The translations under genes were made by a program, and so were the position numbers. A DNA stretch of 64,000 nt from Cellulomonas taurus (GTDB lineage: Bacteria > Actinomycetota > Actinomycetes > Actinomycetales > Cellulomonadaceae): the NCBI RefSeq assembly GCF_012931845.1, contig NZ_CP051884.1, positions 62,001 to 126,000 of the forward strand. Reading direction: 5' to 3'. Under the pieces are notes generated by a model. It was given only the letters and a program-made list of their open reading frames with translations, searched no databases and had not been told where the DNA came from. Shown piece by piece: positions 28,089 through 35,417 of this stretch. Within the stretch, counting starts at the first letter, position 1. Each line of letters starts with the position of its first letter.

Positions 28089-28287
28089 CGGACCCGGCAA
28101 GCGTTTCCCGGTGAATGACCTGGGACTTCGGGCCCAGAATCCTGGGTGTTTTGGGCGTTTTGTCCCCCATCCGGTCGGAGCGAGTTCTACCCGGAATCCG
28201 TGGCGGGCGCGCACTATTGCCGATCACAACCGGTAGACGGCCGCTGGACCCCCCGCAGCCGCGCCTCGCCACCCACCGGAGGAACCG

Positions 28288-28527
28288 ATGAGCACCATGG
28301 AGATCGCCCCCACCACCCGGAGCGAGATCTTCGGCGAGCCCCTCACCACACGTGAGCGGATCGTGCTGGCCGAACTGACCGAGGACGTCACGCTCGAGGA
28401 CATCGCGCGTCGACTGTTCGTCACCCGCAACACCGTCAAGTCCCAGGTGCGCAGCGTCTATCGCAAGATCGGCGCCTCCACCCGGTCCGAGGCAGTCGCC
28501 TGGGCCAAGGCCGCGGGCATTCGCTGA
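28288..28527 (+). CDS. Stand-alone LuxR/GerE-type helix-turn-helix protein
   Basis: A 79-residue protein that is nearly all DNA-binding domain. LTTRERIVLAELTEDVTLEDIARRL, then FVTRNTVKSQVRSVYRKIGASTRSEAV, matches the four-helix GerE fold with its recognition helix. No sensor or receiver domain precedes it. It is preceded by CCGGAGGAACCG. Similar small LuxR-type regulators exist in actinobacteria (WhiJ- or BldB-unrelated), but no function can be assigned. Two CGGGTG-type palindromes lie upstream. Confidence 0.88.
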   Translation: MSTMEIAPTTRSEIFGEPLTTRERIVLAELTEDVTLEDIARRLFVTRNTVKSQVRSVYRKIGASTRSEAVAWAKAAGIR

Positions 28528-28662
28528 TCCGTCGTCGCGCCACAGCCCCCTGCTGGCACGACGACCACACCGCTGACGGGCCGAGGTGCGCGGCCCGTCC
28601 CCGGTGGGCGATCGACGACCCGTCACCGGTCGCATCCCAGTGACTTGTCGGTCGGTGACGCC

Positions 28663-29553
28663 TCAGCGGCTCGTCGCGGAGACCACGTCGGCCGCGAGCT
28701 GCCGGGCGGCGGCCGACGGTTCCCGTCCCGACGACCAGACCATGCGCAGCCGCCGCCGCAGATCCACCGCGGTCGGCACCGCGACCAGGGCGCCGCGGGC
28801 GATCTCGTCCGCCACGGTGAGCTGGGACAGCACCGCGGCGATCCGCCCGGTGCGCACCATCGTCTTCACCGCTGACGTGGAGCCGAGCTGGTGCACCGCC
28901 CGGCCGAGCGCTGTCCCGGCCGCGAGCAACGCCTCCTCCAACACCTCGCGGGTGCCCGAACCCTCCTCGCGCACCGCCAGCGGCCCGGCTGCCAGAGTCG
29001 CCGGGTCCAACGGGGTGCGCAGCCGCGCCCACGGGTGATCCGGGGCGACCACCACCAGCAGCTCGTCGTCGCCCACCACCCGCTGCCGCAGGCCGTCCGC
29101 CACCCGGGGGCCTTCCACGAAGCCGAGATCGGCGCGACCGTCCAGCACCTCGGCCATCACCTCGCGCGAGTTCGCCACGGTCAGCTCGACCGCCGCGGCC
29201 TCCGGCGACCGGCCGGACAGCCACAGCGGCACCAGGTACTCGGCGATGCTCAGGCTGGCGGCGACCCGGACCCGCTCGCCCTGGCGCAGGGCGACGATCT
29301 CGCGTTCCAGCGCGTCCGAGGCGGCGAGCAGCGCACGGCCACGGTCGAGCACCGTCCTGCCCGCCGCGGTCAGGCGGGTGCCGGTGGCGGAGCGGCTGAC
29401 CAGGGTCAGGCCGGTGCGTCGTTCGAGCCGCCGCAGGCCGGCGCTCACCGACGGCTGTGCGATCCCCAGGGCCGCGGCGGCTGCGGTCAGCGAGCCGTGC
29501 GCGGCCACGGCGTCCAGCAGCTCCACCGCACCCACCGAGATCCGCTCGCCCAT
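28663..29553 (-). CDS. LysR-type transcriptional regulator beside a YeiH-family gene
   Basis: A 296-residue LysR regulator. The N-terminal winged HTH reads LLDAVAAHGSLTAAAAALGIAQPSVSAGLRRLERRTG. The remainder is a type 2 periplasmic-binding-like effector domain (LGFVEGP, VVVAPDHPWAR, AVREEGSGTREVLEEAL). The EGSGTRE motif is typical of the CysB/CbbR/YeiE subgroup that senses small anions or acids. It is divergent from the UPF0324/YeiH membrane gene, the same pairing as yeiE-yeiH in enterics, so it likely controls that gene. Its start codon lies inside a CATAG-N7-CTATG palindrome, suggesting autoregulation. Confidence 0.9.
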   Translation of the reverse strand: MGERISVGAVELLDAVAAHGSLTAAAAALGIAQPSVSAGLRRLERRTGLTLVSRSATGTRLTAAGRTVLDRGRALLAASDALEREIVALRQGERVRVAASLSIAEYLVPLWLSGRSPEAAAVELTVANSREVMAEVLDGRADLGFVEGPRVADGLRQRVVGDDELLVVVAPDHPWARLRTPLDPATLAAGPLAVREEGSGTREVLEEALLAAGTALGRAVHQLGSTSAVKTMVRTGRIAAVLSQLTVADEIARGALVAVPTAVDLRRRLRMVWSSGREPSAAARQLAADVVSATSR

Positions 29554-29567
29554 AGCCCCAGACTATG
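29551..29567. promoter_or_regulatory. Candidate LysR binding site CATAG-N7-CTATG
   Basis: A palindrome with T-N11-A spacing in the 70-base gap between the divergent lysR and yeiH genes. Its left arm overlaps the lysR start codon, a position suited to self-repression. Confidence 0.45.
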
Positions 29568-29623
29568 CCCCGCCACGAGCTTGTTCGTTCCGCCAGGAGT
29601 CGGGCCTCGCGCACCCTGATCCC

Positions 29624-30637
29624 ATGCCTCCTTCCGTCGTAGCAGCTCCTCCGACCGCCATGCATCGCGTCCGGCAGATGGTGCCCGGCGCCGTGGTCGC
29701 GGTCGTCGTGTCCGCACTGTGCGTGGCGGTGACCTGGCTGGCACCGGCGGCGCCGGCGCTGCTGCTCGCGATCCTCCTGGGGGCGGTGGCCCGGGGGGCG
29801 GGGTGGTTGCCCCCGGTGCTGGAGCCGGGGCTGGCCTGGACCGCGCGCTACGTGCTCCGGGCTGGCGTGGTGCTGCTCGGTATGCAGCTGTCCGTCGGCG
29901 ACCTGACCCGGCTCGGAGTGGGCGAGCTGGTGGTGCTGGTGGCCACCGTGGCGACGACCTTCGCGGTGACCCTGTGGCTCGGCCGGGTGCTGCGGGTGCG
30001 CCGCGCGCTGACCCTGCTGGTGGCGACCGGGTTCTCCATCTGCGGGGCGGCCGCGATCGCCGGGATGAGCCCGGTCGCCGACGCTGAGGAGGAGGACGTC
30101 GCCACCGCCGTCGCCCTGGTCACCGTCTACGGGTCGCTGGCGATCGTCGCGCTGCCGGTGCTCAGCCGGGTGATCGGGCTCGACGACCGGACCGCCGGAC
30201 TGTGGGCCGGGATGTCGGTGCACGAGGTGGCCCAGGTGGTCGCGGCGGCCGGGACGATCTCGGCGGCGGCGCTGACCGTGGCGATCGTGGCGAAGCTGGC
30301 CCGGGTGCTGCTGCTCGCGCCGCTGGTCGCCGGGGCGGGGGTGCTGCGGCGCCGACGGCACGACACGGTGGGGCAGCGGACGGCGCCGTGGGTGCCGGTG
30401 TTCGTGATCGGCTTCGTGGTCGCGGTGCTGCTGCGCACGGTGGGTGCGGTGCCCGACCCGCTGATCGACGTGGTGAAGCCGGTGACCACGATCGCGCTGG
30501 GGGCGGCGATGGTGGCGCTCGGCAGCCAGATCCACCTGGGGCGGCTGATCCGGACCGGCGGGCGACCGCTGGTGCTGGGTGCGCTCGCCACCCTGGTCGC
30601 GGGCGGCGTGAGCCTGCTGGGCCTGATTCTGGTCTAG
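29624..30637 (+). CDS. YeiH/UPF0324 family membrane protein, putative anion exporter
   Basis: A 337-residue membrane protein with about ten hydrophobic segments. Family features: LLLAILLGAVARG, VLRAGVVLLGMQLSVGDL, the conserved TGFSICGAAAIAGMSPVADAEEEDVATAVALVTVYGSLAI, and GMSVHEVAQVVAAAG. These are diagnostic of UPF0324 proteins. In E. coli the homologue is linked to sulfite/sulfate export under YeiE; whether the same anion is moved here is an inference. ATG 29624 begins a short leader before the first helix. It is divergent from its probable LysR regulator. Confidence 0.9.
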   Translation: MPPSVVAAPPTAMHRVRQMVPGAVVAVVVSALCVAVTWLAPAAPALLLAILLGAVARGAGWLPPVLEPGLAWTARYVLRAGVVLLGMQLSVGDLTRLGVGELVVLVATVATTFAVTLWLGRVLRVRRALTLLVATGFSICGAAAIAGMSPVADAEEEDVATAVALVTVYGSLAIVALPVLSRVIGLDDRTAGLWAGMSVHEVAQVVAAAGTISAAALTVAIVAKLARVLLLAPLVAGAGVLRRRRHDTVGQRTAPWVPVFVIGFVVAVLLRTVGAVPDPLIDVVKPVTTIALGAAMVALGSQIHLGRLIRTGGRPLVLGALATLVAGGVSLLGLILV

Positions 30638-30703
30638 GCATTCCCGGTTCTGCTGAGCGCTGACCAGCACCGGGCCGCGACCGTCGGCTGGCAGACTGCG
30701 ACC

Positions 30704-31138
30704 GTGCCCGACTCTCCTCGCCTCGTGGTGGCCGCTGCCATCGTCGACGACCTCGACGCCCCCCGGTCGCTGCTCGCCGCTCGCCGATCCGGCCCGGTGT
30801 CGCTCGCCGGTCGGTGGGAGTTCCCCGGCGGCAAGGTCGAGCCGGGCGAGACGCCGGTGGACGGTGTGCACCGCGAACTGCGCGAGGAACTGGGCGTCGA
30901 CCTGCGGCTCGGCGCGGAGCTGGTCGGACCGGACGGTGGTGCTTGGCGCCTGTCGGACGCGTACGAGATGCGGCTCTGGCTGGCGGTGGTCGTCGGCGGC
31001 GAACCGCGGCCGCTGGTCGAGCACGACGAGCTGCGCTGGCTGCCCGCGGGCGACTGGCACCAGGTGCCGTGGTTGGACGCCGATGTGCGGATCGTGGACG
31101 CGTTGGCGCAGCACGCGGAGCAGCTCGCCCGGGACTAG
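30704..31138 (+). CDS. Nudix hydrolase (MutT-like)
   Basis: A 144-residue Nudix enzyme with the complete box GGKVEPGETPVDGVHRELREELGV (G-x5-E-x7-REU-x-EE-x-G-U, about residues 46-69). VVAAAIVDD opens the fold and GRWEFPGGK precedes the box. It resembles MutT/CTP pyrophosphohydrolases that clean damaged or non-canonical nucleotides. A CAGACT hexamer 6 bases before the GTG, with no ribosome site, suggests a leaderless transcript. Its stop codon lies within the CIRCE operator of the next gene. Confidence 0.92.
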   Translation: MPDSPRLVVAAAIVDDLDAPRSLLAARRSGPVSLAGRWEFPGGKVEPGETPVDGVHRELREELGVDLRLGAELVGPDGGAWRLSDAYEMRLWLAVVVGGEPRPLVEHDELRWLPAGDWHQVPWLDADVRIVDALAQHAEQLARD

Positions 31139-31161
31139 CACTCGACGGGTGAGAGTGCTAA
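31135..31161. promoter_or_regulatory. CIRCE operator (HrcA binding site)
   Basis: CTAGCACTC, 9 spacer bases, then GAGTGCTAA. This matches the CIRCE consensus TTAGCACTC-N9-GAGTGCTAA at all positions but the first. HrcA binds CIRCE and represses heat-shock genes. The left arm overlaps the TAG stop of the Nudix gene. The start of the Hsp20 gene is 90 bases downstream, behind AAGGAGGTGACGG. Confidence 0.92.
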
Positions 31162-31251
31162 AACATCTCCTGTAGCCCATCCGGTGGGACACCGGATCAG
31201 CTTTCCGGCCCCGGGCGGTCCGGGGCTCGGCATCGAAGGAGGTGACGGGCT

Positions 31252-31680
31252 GTGGCTACTCGTTTCGACCCGTTCCAGGAGATGGATCGGCTGATGACGC
31301 AGGTGCTCGGCGCCGACCGGGCGGCGGCCCAGATGCCGCTGGACCTGTATCGCTCCGGCGACCACTACGTCGCGCACGTCGACCTGCCGGGCGCCGACCC
31401 GGGCTCGATCGACGTGAACGTCGACGACCGCACCCTCACGATCCGCGCCCAGCGCACGCCGCGGTCCGAGGAGGGTGTGCAGTACCTGGCCAAGGAGCGT
31501 CCGACCGGCACCTACGCCCGGCAGCTCACCGTCGGCCGTGGTCTGAACCTGGACGCGATCAGCGCCTCGTACACCGACGGCGTGCTCACCCTCACCATCC
31601 CGGTGGCGGAGGAGGCCAAGCCGCGCCGGATCGAGGTGCAGACCGGCTCCGCGCCGACCAGCATCGAGGCATCGGCCTGA
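31252..31680 (+). CDS. Small heat-shock protein, Hsp20/alpha-crystallin family
   Basis: A 142-residue ATP-independent chaperone that holds unfolding proteins. FDPFQEMDRLMTQVLG is the usual N-terminal arm. The alpha-crystallin domain runs from about residue 30 (PLDLYRSGDHYVAHVDLPGADPGSIDVNVDDRTLTIRA) to VLTLTIPVAEEAKPRRIEV, with the C-terminal PRRIEV in place of the IxI anchor. GTG 31252 has a near-perfect ribosome site (AAGGAGGTGA). Upstream CIRCE predicts HrcA repression, released by heat. A strong terminator follows. Confidence 0.95.
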   Translation: MATRFDPFQEMDRLMTQVLGADRAAAQMPLDLYRSGDHYVAHVDLPGADPGSIDVNVDDRTLTIRAQRTPRSEEGVQYLAKERPTGTYARQLTVGRGLNLDAISASYTDGVLTLTIPVAEEAKPRRIEVQTGSAPTSIEASA

Positions 31681-31688
31681 GCTGACGA

Positions 31689-31731
31689 CGAACGGCCGGG
31701 CCGGAGCGGGATGCTCCGACCCGGCCGTTCG
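31689..31731. terminator. Terminator between hsp20 and metE
   Basis: CGAACGGCCGGG pairs with CCCGGCCGTTCG and the inner CGGAGC with GCTCCG, a stem of about 18 bp with a short loop. It serves the convergent hsp20 and metE genes. Confidence 0.85.
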
Positions 31732-31782
31732 GCTGTCCAGACCCAGCAAGATCCGACAGGACCCAGCAGGGCTCAGCAGGGC

Positions 31783-34125
31783 TCAGGCGGTCGGCACCGC
31801 CAGGCCCGCGCGAACGGTGCCGGTGGCGGCGACCATGTGCTCCAGGGACGGGGTGACCTCGGCGTAGCGGCGGGTCTTGAGGCCGCAGTCCGGGTTGACC
31901 CACAGCTGCGCCGGGTCGATGGCGCCGACCGCGGTGCTCAGCAGCCCGGTGACCTCGGCCTCGGAGGGCACCCGCGGGGAGTGGATGTCCCAGACGCCGG
32001 GGCCGATCTGACGCGGGTACCCGGCAGCGGCGATGTCGGCCAGGATCTCCATCTTGGAGCGCGCGGCCTCGATGGAGGTCACGTCGGCGTCCAGGCCGTC
32101 GATCGCGCCCATGATCTCGCCGAACTCCGAGTAGCAGAGGTGGGTGTGGATCTGGGTGTCCGGACGCACCCCGGCGGTCGCCAGCCGGAACGAGCGCACC
32201 GACCAGTCCAGGTAGGCGGCGTGGTCCTCGGCGCGCAGCGGCAGCAGCTCGCGCAGGGCCGGCTCGTCCACCTGCACGATGGCGATCCCGGCGGCCTCCA
32301 GGTCGACGATCTCGTCCCGGAGGGCGAGCGCCACCTGGTTCGCGGTGTCGGCGAGCGGCTGGTCGTCGCGGACGAAGCTCCAGGCCAGGATCGTCACCGG
32401 GCCGGTGAGCATGCCCTTGACCGGCTTGCTGGTCAACGACTGGGTGTACCGGGTCCAGTCGACGGTGATCGGCTTCGGCCGGGAGACATCGCCCCACAGG
32501 ATCGACGGACGGGTGCAGCGCGAGCCGTAGGACTGGACCCAGCCGTTGCGGGTGACGGCGAAGCCGTCCAGGTTCTCCGCGAAGTACTGCACCATGTCGT
32601 TGCGCTCCGGCTCGCCGTGCACCAGCACGTCCAGCCCGATCTGCTCCTGCAGCTCGACCACGCCGCGGATCTCCGCCTTCATCGCGTCGTCGTACTGCTC
32701 GGCGGTCAGCTCACCGGCGACGAAGGCGGCGCGGGCCTTGCGGATCTCCGGGGTCTGCGGGAACGACCCGATGGTGGTGGTCGGCAGCGGCGGCAGGTTC
32801 AGCCGGGCCTGCTGGGCGTCCCGGCGCTCGGTGTAGGCAGCGCGGCCGAAGGCCGACTCCTCCAGACCGGCGGCCCGCTCGCGCACCTCGGGGCGGACCA
32901 CCCCGGCGGCCTCGGCCCGGGACCGACGGGCGTCGGCGGCGGCCAGCAGCTCGGCGTGCACCGCCTCGCGGCCCTCGGTCAGACCGGTGGCGAGGGTGAC
33001 GACCTCGACCACCTTCTGGTCGGCGAAGGCCAGCCACGACTTCAGGGTGTCGGCCAGGTCCGGCTCGTCCTGCACGTCGTGCGGCACGTGGAACAGGGAG
33101 GTGGAGGTGCCGACGGCGGTCTGCTCGGCGCCGAGCCCTTCCAGCCGCTCCAGGGTGGTGAGTGCCGCGTCCAGGTCGGCGCGCCAGATGTTGTGGCCGT
33201 CGATCACGCCACCGACCAGCACCTTGTCCGCCAGGGCCGCCCGGGTCGCGTCGGAGACGGTGGGCAGCGAGCCGCGGACCAGGTCCAGGGCGACGCCCTC
33301 GATCGGTGCCTCGGCCAGCACGTCCAGTGCCTCGCGCAGCTCGCCGTAGGGAGCGGCCACCAGCAGAGCCGGGCGATCGTCCACGGCCAGCTCGGCGCCG
33401 AGCACCTGGTAGGCGCGCTCGGTCGCGGCCAACAGCCGGTCGGCGTCGACGCCGGTGGAGTCGGAGACCAGCGCGGGCTCGTCGATCTGCACCCAGGTGG
33501 CACCGGCGGCCTTGAGCGCCCGGAGCAGCTCGACGTAGACCGGGAGCACGTCGTCGAGGCGGTCGATCGGGGCGGTGCCGTCGGTGCTCTTGGCCAGGGC
33601 CAGGAAGGTCACCGGTCCGACGATCACGGGCCGGGTCAGCACGCCGTCGGCCAGCGCCTCGGCGAACTCCCGCACCGGTCGGTCCGAGGAGTAGGCGAAG
33701 GTGGTGTCGGCACCGATCTCCGGCACCAGGTAGTGGTAGTTGGAGTCGAACCACTTGGTCATCTCCAGCGGCAGGTCGTCCCCGCGGCCGCGCGCCACCG
33801 TGGAGTACCCGGCCAGGTCCAGCCCGCCGTCGGCGTCGCGCAGGTCGGCGAACCGCTCCGGCACCGCACCCAGCACGACAGCGGCGTCCAGCACCTGGTC
33901 GTAGAAGGAGAAGGCACTGGGGATCGCCGGCAGCGTGGTGCTCAGACCCAGCTCGGCGAGCCGGGTGCGGGTGCGGCGGCGCAGGTCGGCGGCGGTGGCC
34001 TCGACCTCGGCGGCGGTGGAACGTCCGGCCCAGAACGACTCGATGGCCTTCTTGAGCTCACGCCGGGGTCCGATGCGCGGGTAGCCCAGGACGATGCCGG
34101 CGGGGAACGGGTGGGTGTGGGTCAT
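31783..34125 (-). CDS. metE: Cobalamin-independent methionine synthase
   Basis: A 780-residue cytosolic enzyme that transfers the methyl group of 5-methyltetrahydropteroyl-triglutamate to homocysteine. It has two barrel halves. The N-terminal half starts GYPRIGPRRELKKAIESFWAG. The C-terminal catalytic half carries the zinc ligands H662 and C664 (in IHTHLCYSEF) and C747 (in NPDCGLKTR), with a glutamate ligand between them. The length is standard. It lies 7 bases downstream of metF and on the same transcript, so it is governed by the SAM-I riboswitch in front of metF. Confidence 0.97.
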   Translation of the reverse strand: MTHTHPFPAGIVLGYPRIGPRRELKKAIESFWAGRSTAAEVEATAADLRRRTRTRLAELGLSTTLPAIPSAFSFYDQVLDAAVVLGAVPERFADLRDADGGLDLAGYSTVARGRGDDLPLEMTKWFDSNYHYLVPEIGADTTFAYSSDRPVREFAEALADGVLTRPVIVGPVTFLALAKSTDGTAPIDRLDDVLPVYVELLRALKAAGATWVQIDEPALVSDSTGVDADRLLAATERAYQVLGAELAVDDRPALLVAAPYGELREALDVLAEAPIEGVALDLVRGSLPTVSDATRAALADKVLVGGVIDGHNIWRADLDAALTTLERLEGLGAEQTAVGTSTSLFHVPHDVQDEPDLADTLKSWLAFADQKVVEVVTLATGLTEGREAVHAELLAAADARRSRAEAAGVVRPEVRERAAGLEESAFGRAAYTERRDAQQARLNLPPLPTTTIGSFPQTPEIRKARAAFVAGELTAEQYDDAMKAEIRGVVELQEQIGLDVLVHGEPERNDMVQYFAENLDGFAVTRNGWVQSYGSRCTRPSILWGDVSRPKPITVDWTRYTQSLTSKPVKGMLTGPVTILAWSFVRDDQPLADTANQVALALRDEIVDLEAAGIAIVQVDEPALRELLPLRAEDHAAYLDWSVRSFRLATAGVRPDTQIHTHLCYSEFGEIMGAIDGLDADVTSIEAARSKMEILADIAAAGYPRQIGPGVWDIHSPRVPSEAEVTGLLSTAVGAIDPAQLWVNPDCGLKTRRYAEVTPSLEHMVAATGTVRAGLAVPTA

Positions 34126-34132
34126 CTTCGCC

Positions 34133-35128
34133 TCAGCTGGTCGGGACAGGAGTGGGTGACACGCTCACCCGGGCGGCCCTCGGTGCGCCGTCGCCGCCGA
34201 GTCCGGCGCCGTCGAGCAGGTCGAGAGCAGGTCCTGCGTTGTTGAAGGTGTAGAGGTGGACACCGGGGGCGCCACCGTCGAGCACCGCGTTCACCAGGTC
34301 GATGCCCAACCGGGTGCCCACCCGGTGCCGGGCTGCCGCCTCGGTCTCCGGGTCGAAGGCGTCCAGCCGGGACAGCACCGACTCGGGCACCTCGACGCCG
34401 GTGAGCTGCTGCACCCGGCGCAGCCGCGCCGGGTCGGTCATCGGGATGATGCCGGGCACGATCGGGATGGTCACCCCGGCGTCCCGGGCCAGCGCCACCA
34501 GCTCCAGATAGGAGGGGGCGTCGTAGAACAGCTGCGTGATCGCGAAGTCGGCACCGGCTGCCTGCTTCGCCAGCAGTGCGGCGATGTCCTGCTCCCGGGT
34601 GCTGCCCGCCCCGGCGTTGCCGCGCGGGAATGCGGCCACCGCCACCGACAGCGGCCGCACCGTGGCCCGGACCGCCTGGGCCGGGCTGGAGGCACAGCGC
34701 CGGGCCTCGATCTCCCGCAGCAGTTCGACCAGGGCGCTCGCGGTGGGCAGACCGTCCGGGTGCGCCTGCCAGGAGCCGTCGGTCGGCGGGTCACCGCGCA
34801 GGGCCAGGAAGGCCCGCACCCCCTCGTCCAGGAACTCTTCGACGGTCGCCGCCAGCTCGGCCCGCGACGTCCCCACGCAGGTGAGGTGGGCGATCGGGGT
34901 CAGGGAGGTCTCGCGCAACAGTCGGCGGACCAGGGTCCGGGTGGTGTCCCGGGTGGAACCGCTCGCCCCGTAGGTCACCGACACGAAGTCGGGCCGCACG
35001 TCGGCCAGTGCCCGGACGGTGGACCAGAGCTTGGGCGCGGCGTTCGGGTTGCGCGGCGGGTACAGCTCGAAGGACACCGTGGGTCGCTCGATCGCGCCCA
35101 GACCGTCGGGGTACTCACCTGCGCTCAT
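34133..35128 (-). CDS. metF: Methylenetetrahydrofolate reductase
   Basis: A 331-residue FAD-dependent TIM-barrel reductase that makes 5-methyl-THF for MetE. Signatures: PTVSFELYPPRNP at the N-terminus (family FEFFPP), DFVSVTYGASGSTRDTT, AHLTCVGTSRAEL, FLALRGDPP, GADFAITQLFYDA and PIVPGIIPM. ATG 35128 is 4-5 bases after GGAG, and that ribosome site lies inside the closing stem of the SAM-I riboswitch. Upstream frame extensions have no conservation. First gene of the metF-metE operon. Confidence 0.95.
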   Translation of the reverse strand: MSAGEYPDGLGAIERPTVSFELYPPRNPNAAPKLWSTVRALADVRPDFVSVTYGASGSTRDTTRTLVRRLLRETSLTPIAHLTCVGTSRAELAATVEEFLDEGVRAFLALRGDPPTDGSWQAHPDGLPTASALVELLREIEARRCASSPAQAVRATVRPLSVAVAAFPRGNAGAGSTREQDIAALLAKQAAGADFAITQLFYDAPSYLELVALARDAGVTIPIVPGIIPMTDPARLRRVQQLTGVEVPESVLSRLDAFDPETEAAARHRVGTRLGIDLVNAVLDGGAPGVHLYTFNNAGPALDLLDGAGLGGDGAPRAARVSVSPTPVPTS

Positions 35129-35133
35129 GCTTG

Positions 35134-35226
35134 CTCCATCGGTCCTGGCGGAAGCACCCGCACCCGCTCTCGCGGGGGGTTGCTGCGACGTCGACGAGCC
35201 AGGTCTCTCGGTCGCTCTGGATGGGT
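35134..35226 (-). promoter_or_regulatory. SAM-I (S-box) riboswitch of metF-metE
   Basis: Read on the minus strand, the leader holds ATCCAGAGCGACCGAGAGAC, then CTGGCTCGTCGACG, then GCAGCAACC, then a CCCGC-GAGA-GCGGG hairpin, GGTGCTTCCGCCAGG and GATGGAG. These match the SAM-I core (AUCxAGAG, GAGGGA, CUGGCCC, GCAACC, GGUGCxxxUCC, closing GAUG) in order and spacing. The 3' closing strand GATGGAG contains the metF ribosome site. SAM binding would therefore stabilise the stem and block translation initiation. Confidence 0.9.
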
Positions 35227-35232
35227 GGCGCA

Positions 35233-35262
35233 ACGCTAGGTCTCCGGGGCGGAGGCTGGCAA
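35233..35262 (-). promoter_or_regulatory. Promoter of metF-metE
   Basis: On the minus strand TTGCCA (35257-35262) and TAGCGT (35233-35238) are separated by exactly 18 bases and precede the SAM-I riboswitch by about 10 bases. Confidence 0.7.
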
Positions 35263-35417
35263 GCATTCCTGTCATGTCAGGCCCGGGCCGTTGACACCCG
35301 GTGCCGCGCGGCCATAGCTTCGGCGCCATTCGCCCGGCCGTCCGCCCAGCCCGCGCCCGGTCATCCGAACGCCCGGCACCTCCGTGTGGAGCTCATCCAC
35401 CGATCCAGGAGGTTGTC

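Noticed and set aside
31711..34245. 844-codon plus-strand frame opposite metE
   Set aside because: Shadow of metE; no recognisable motif.
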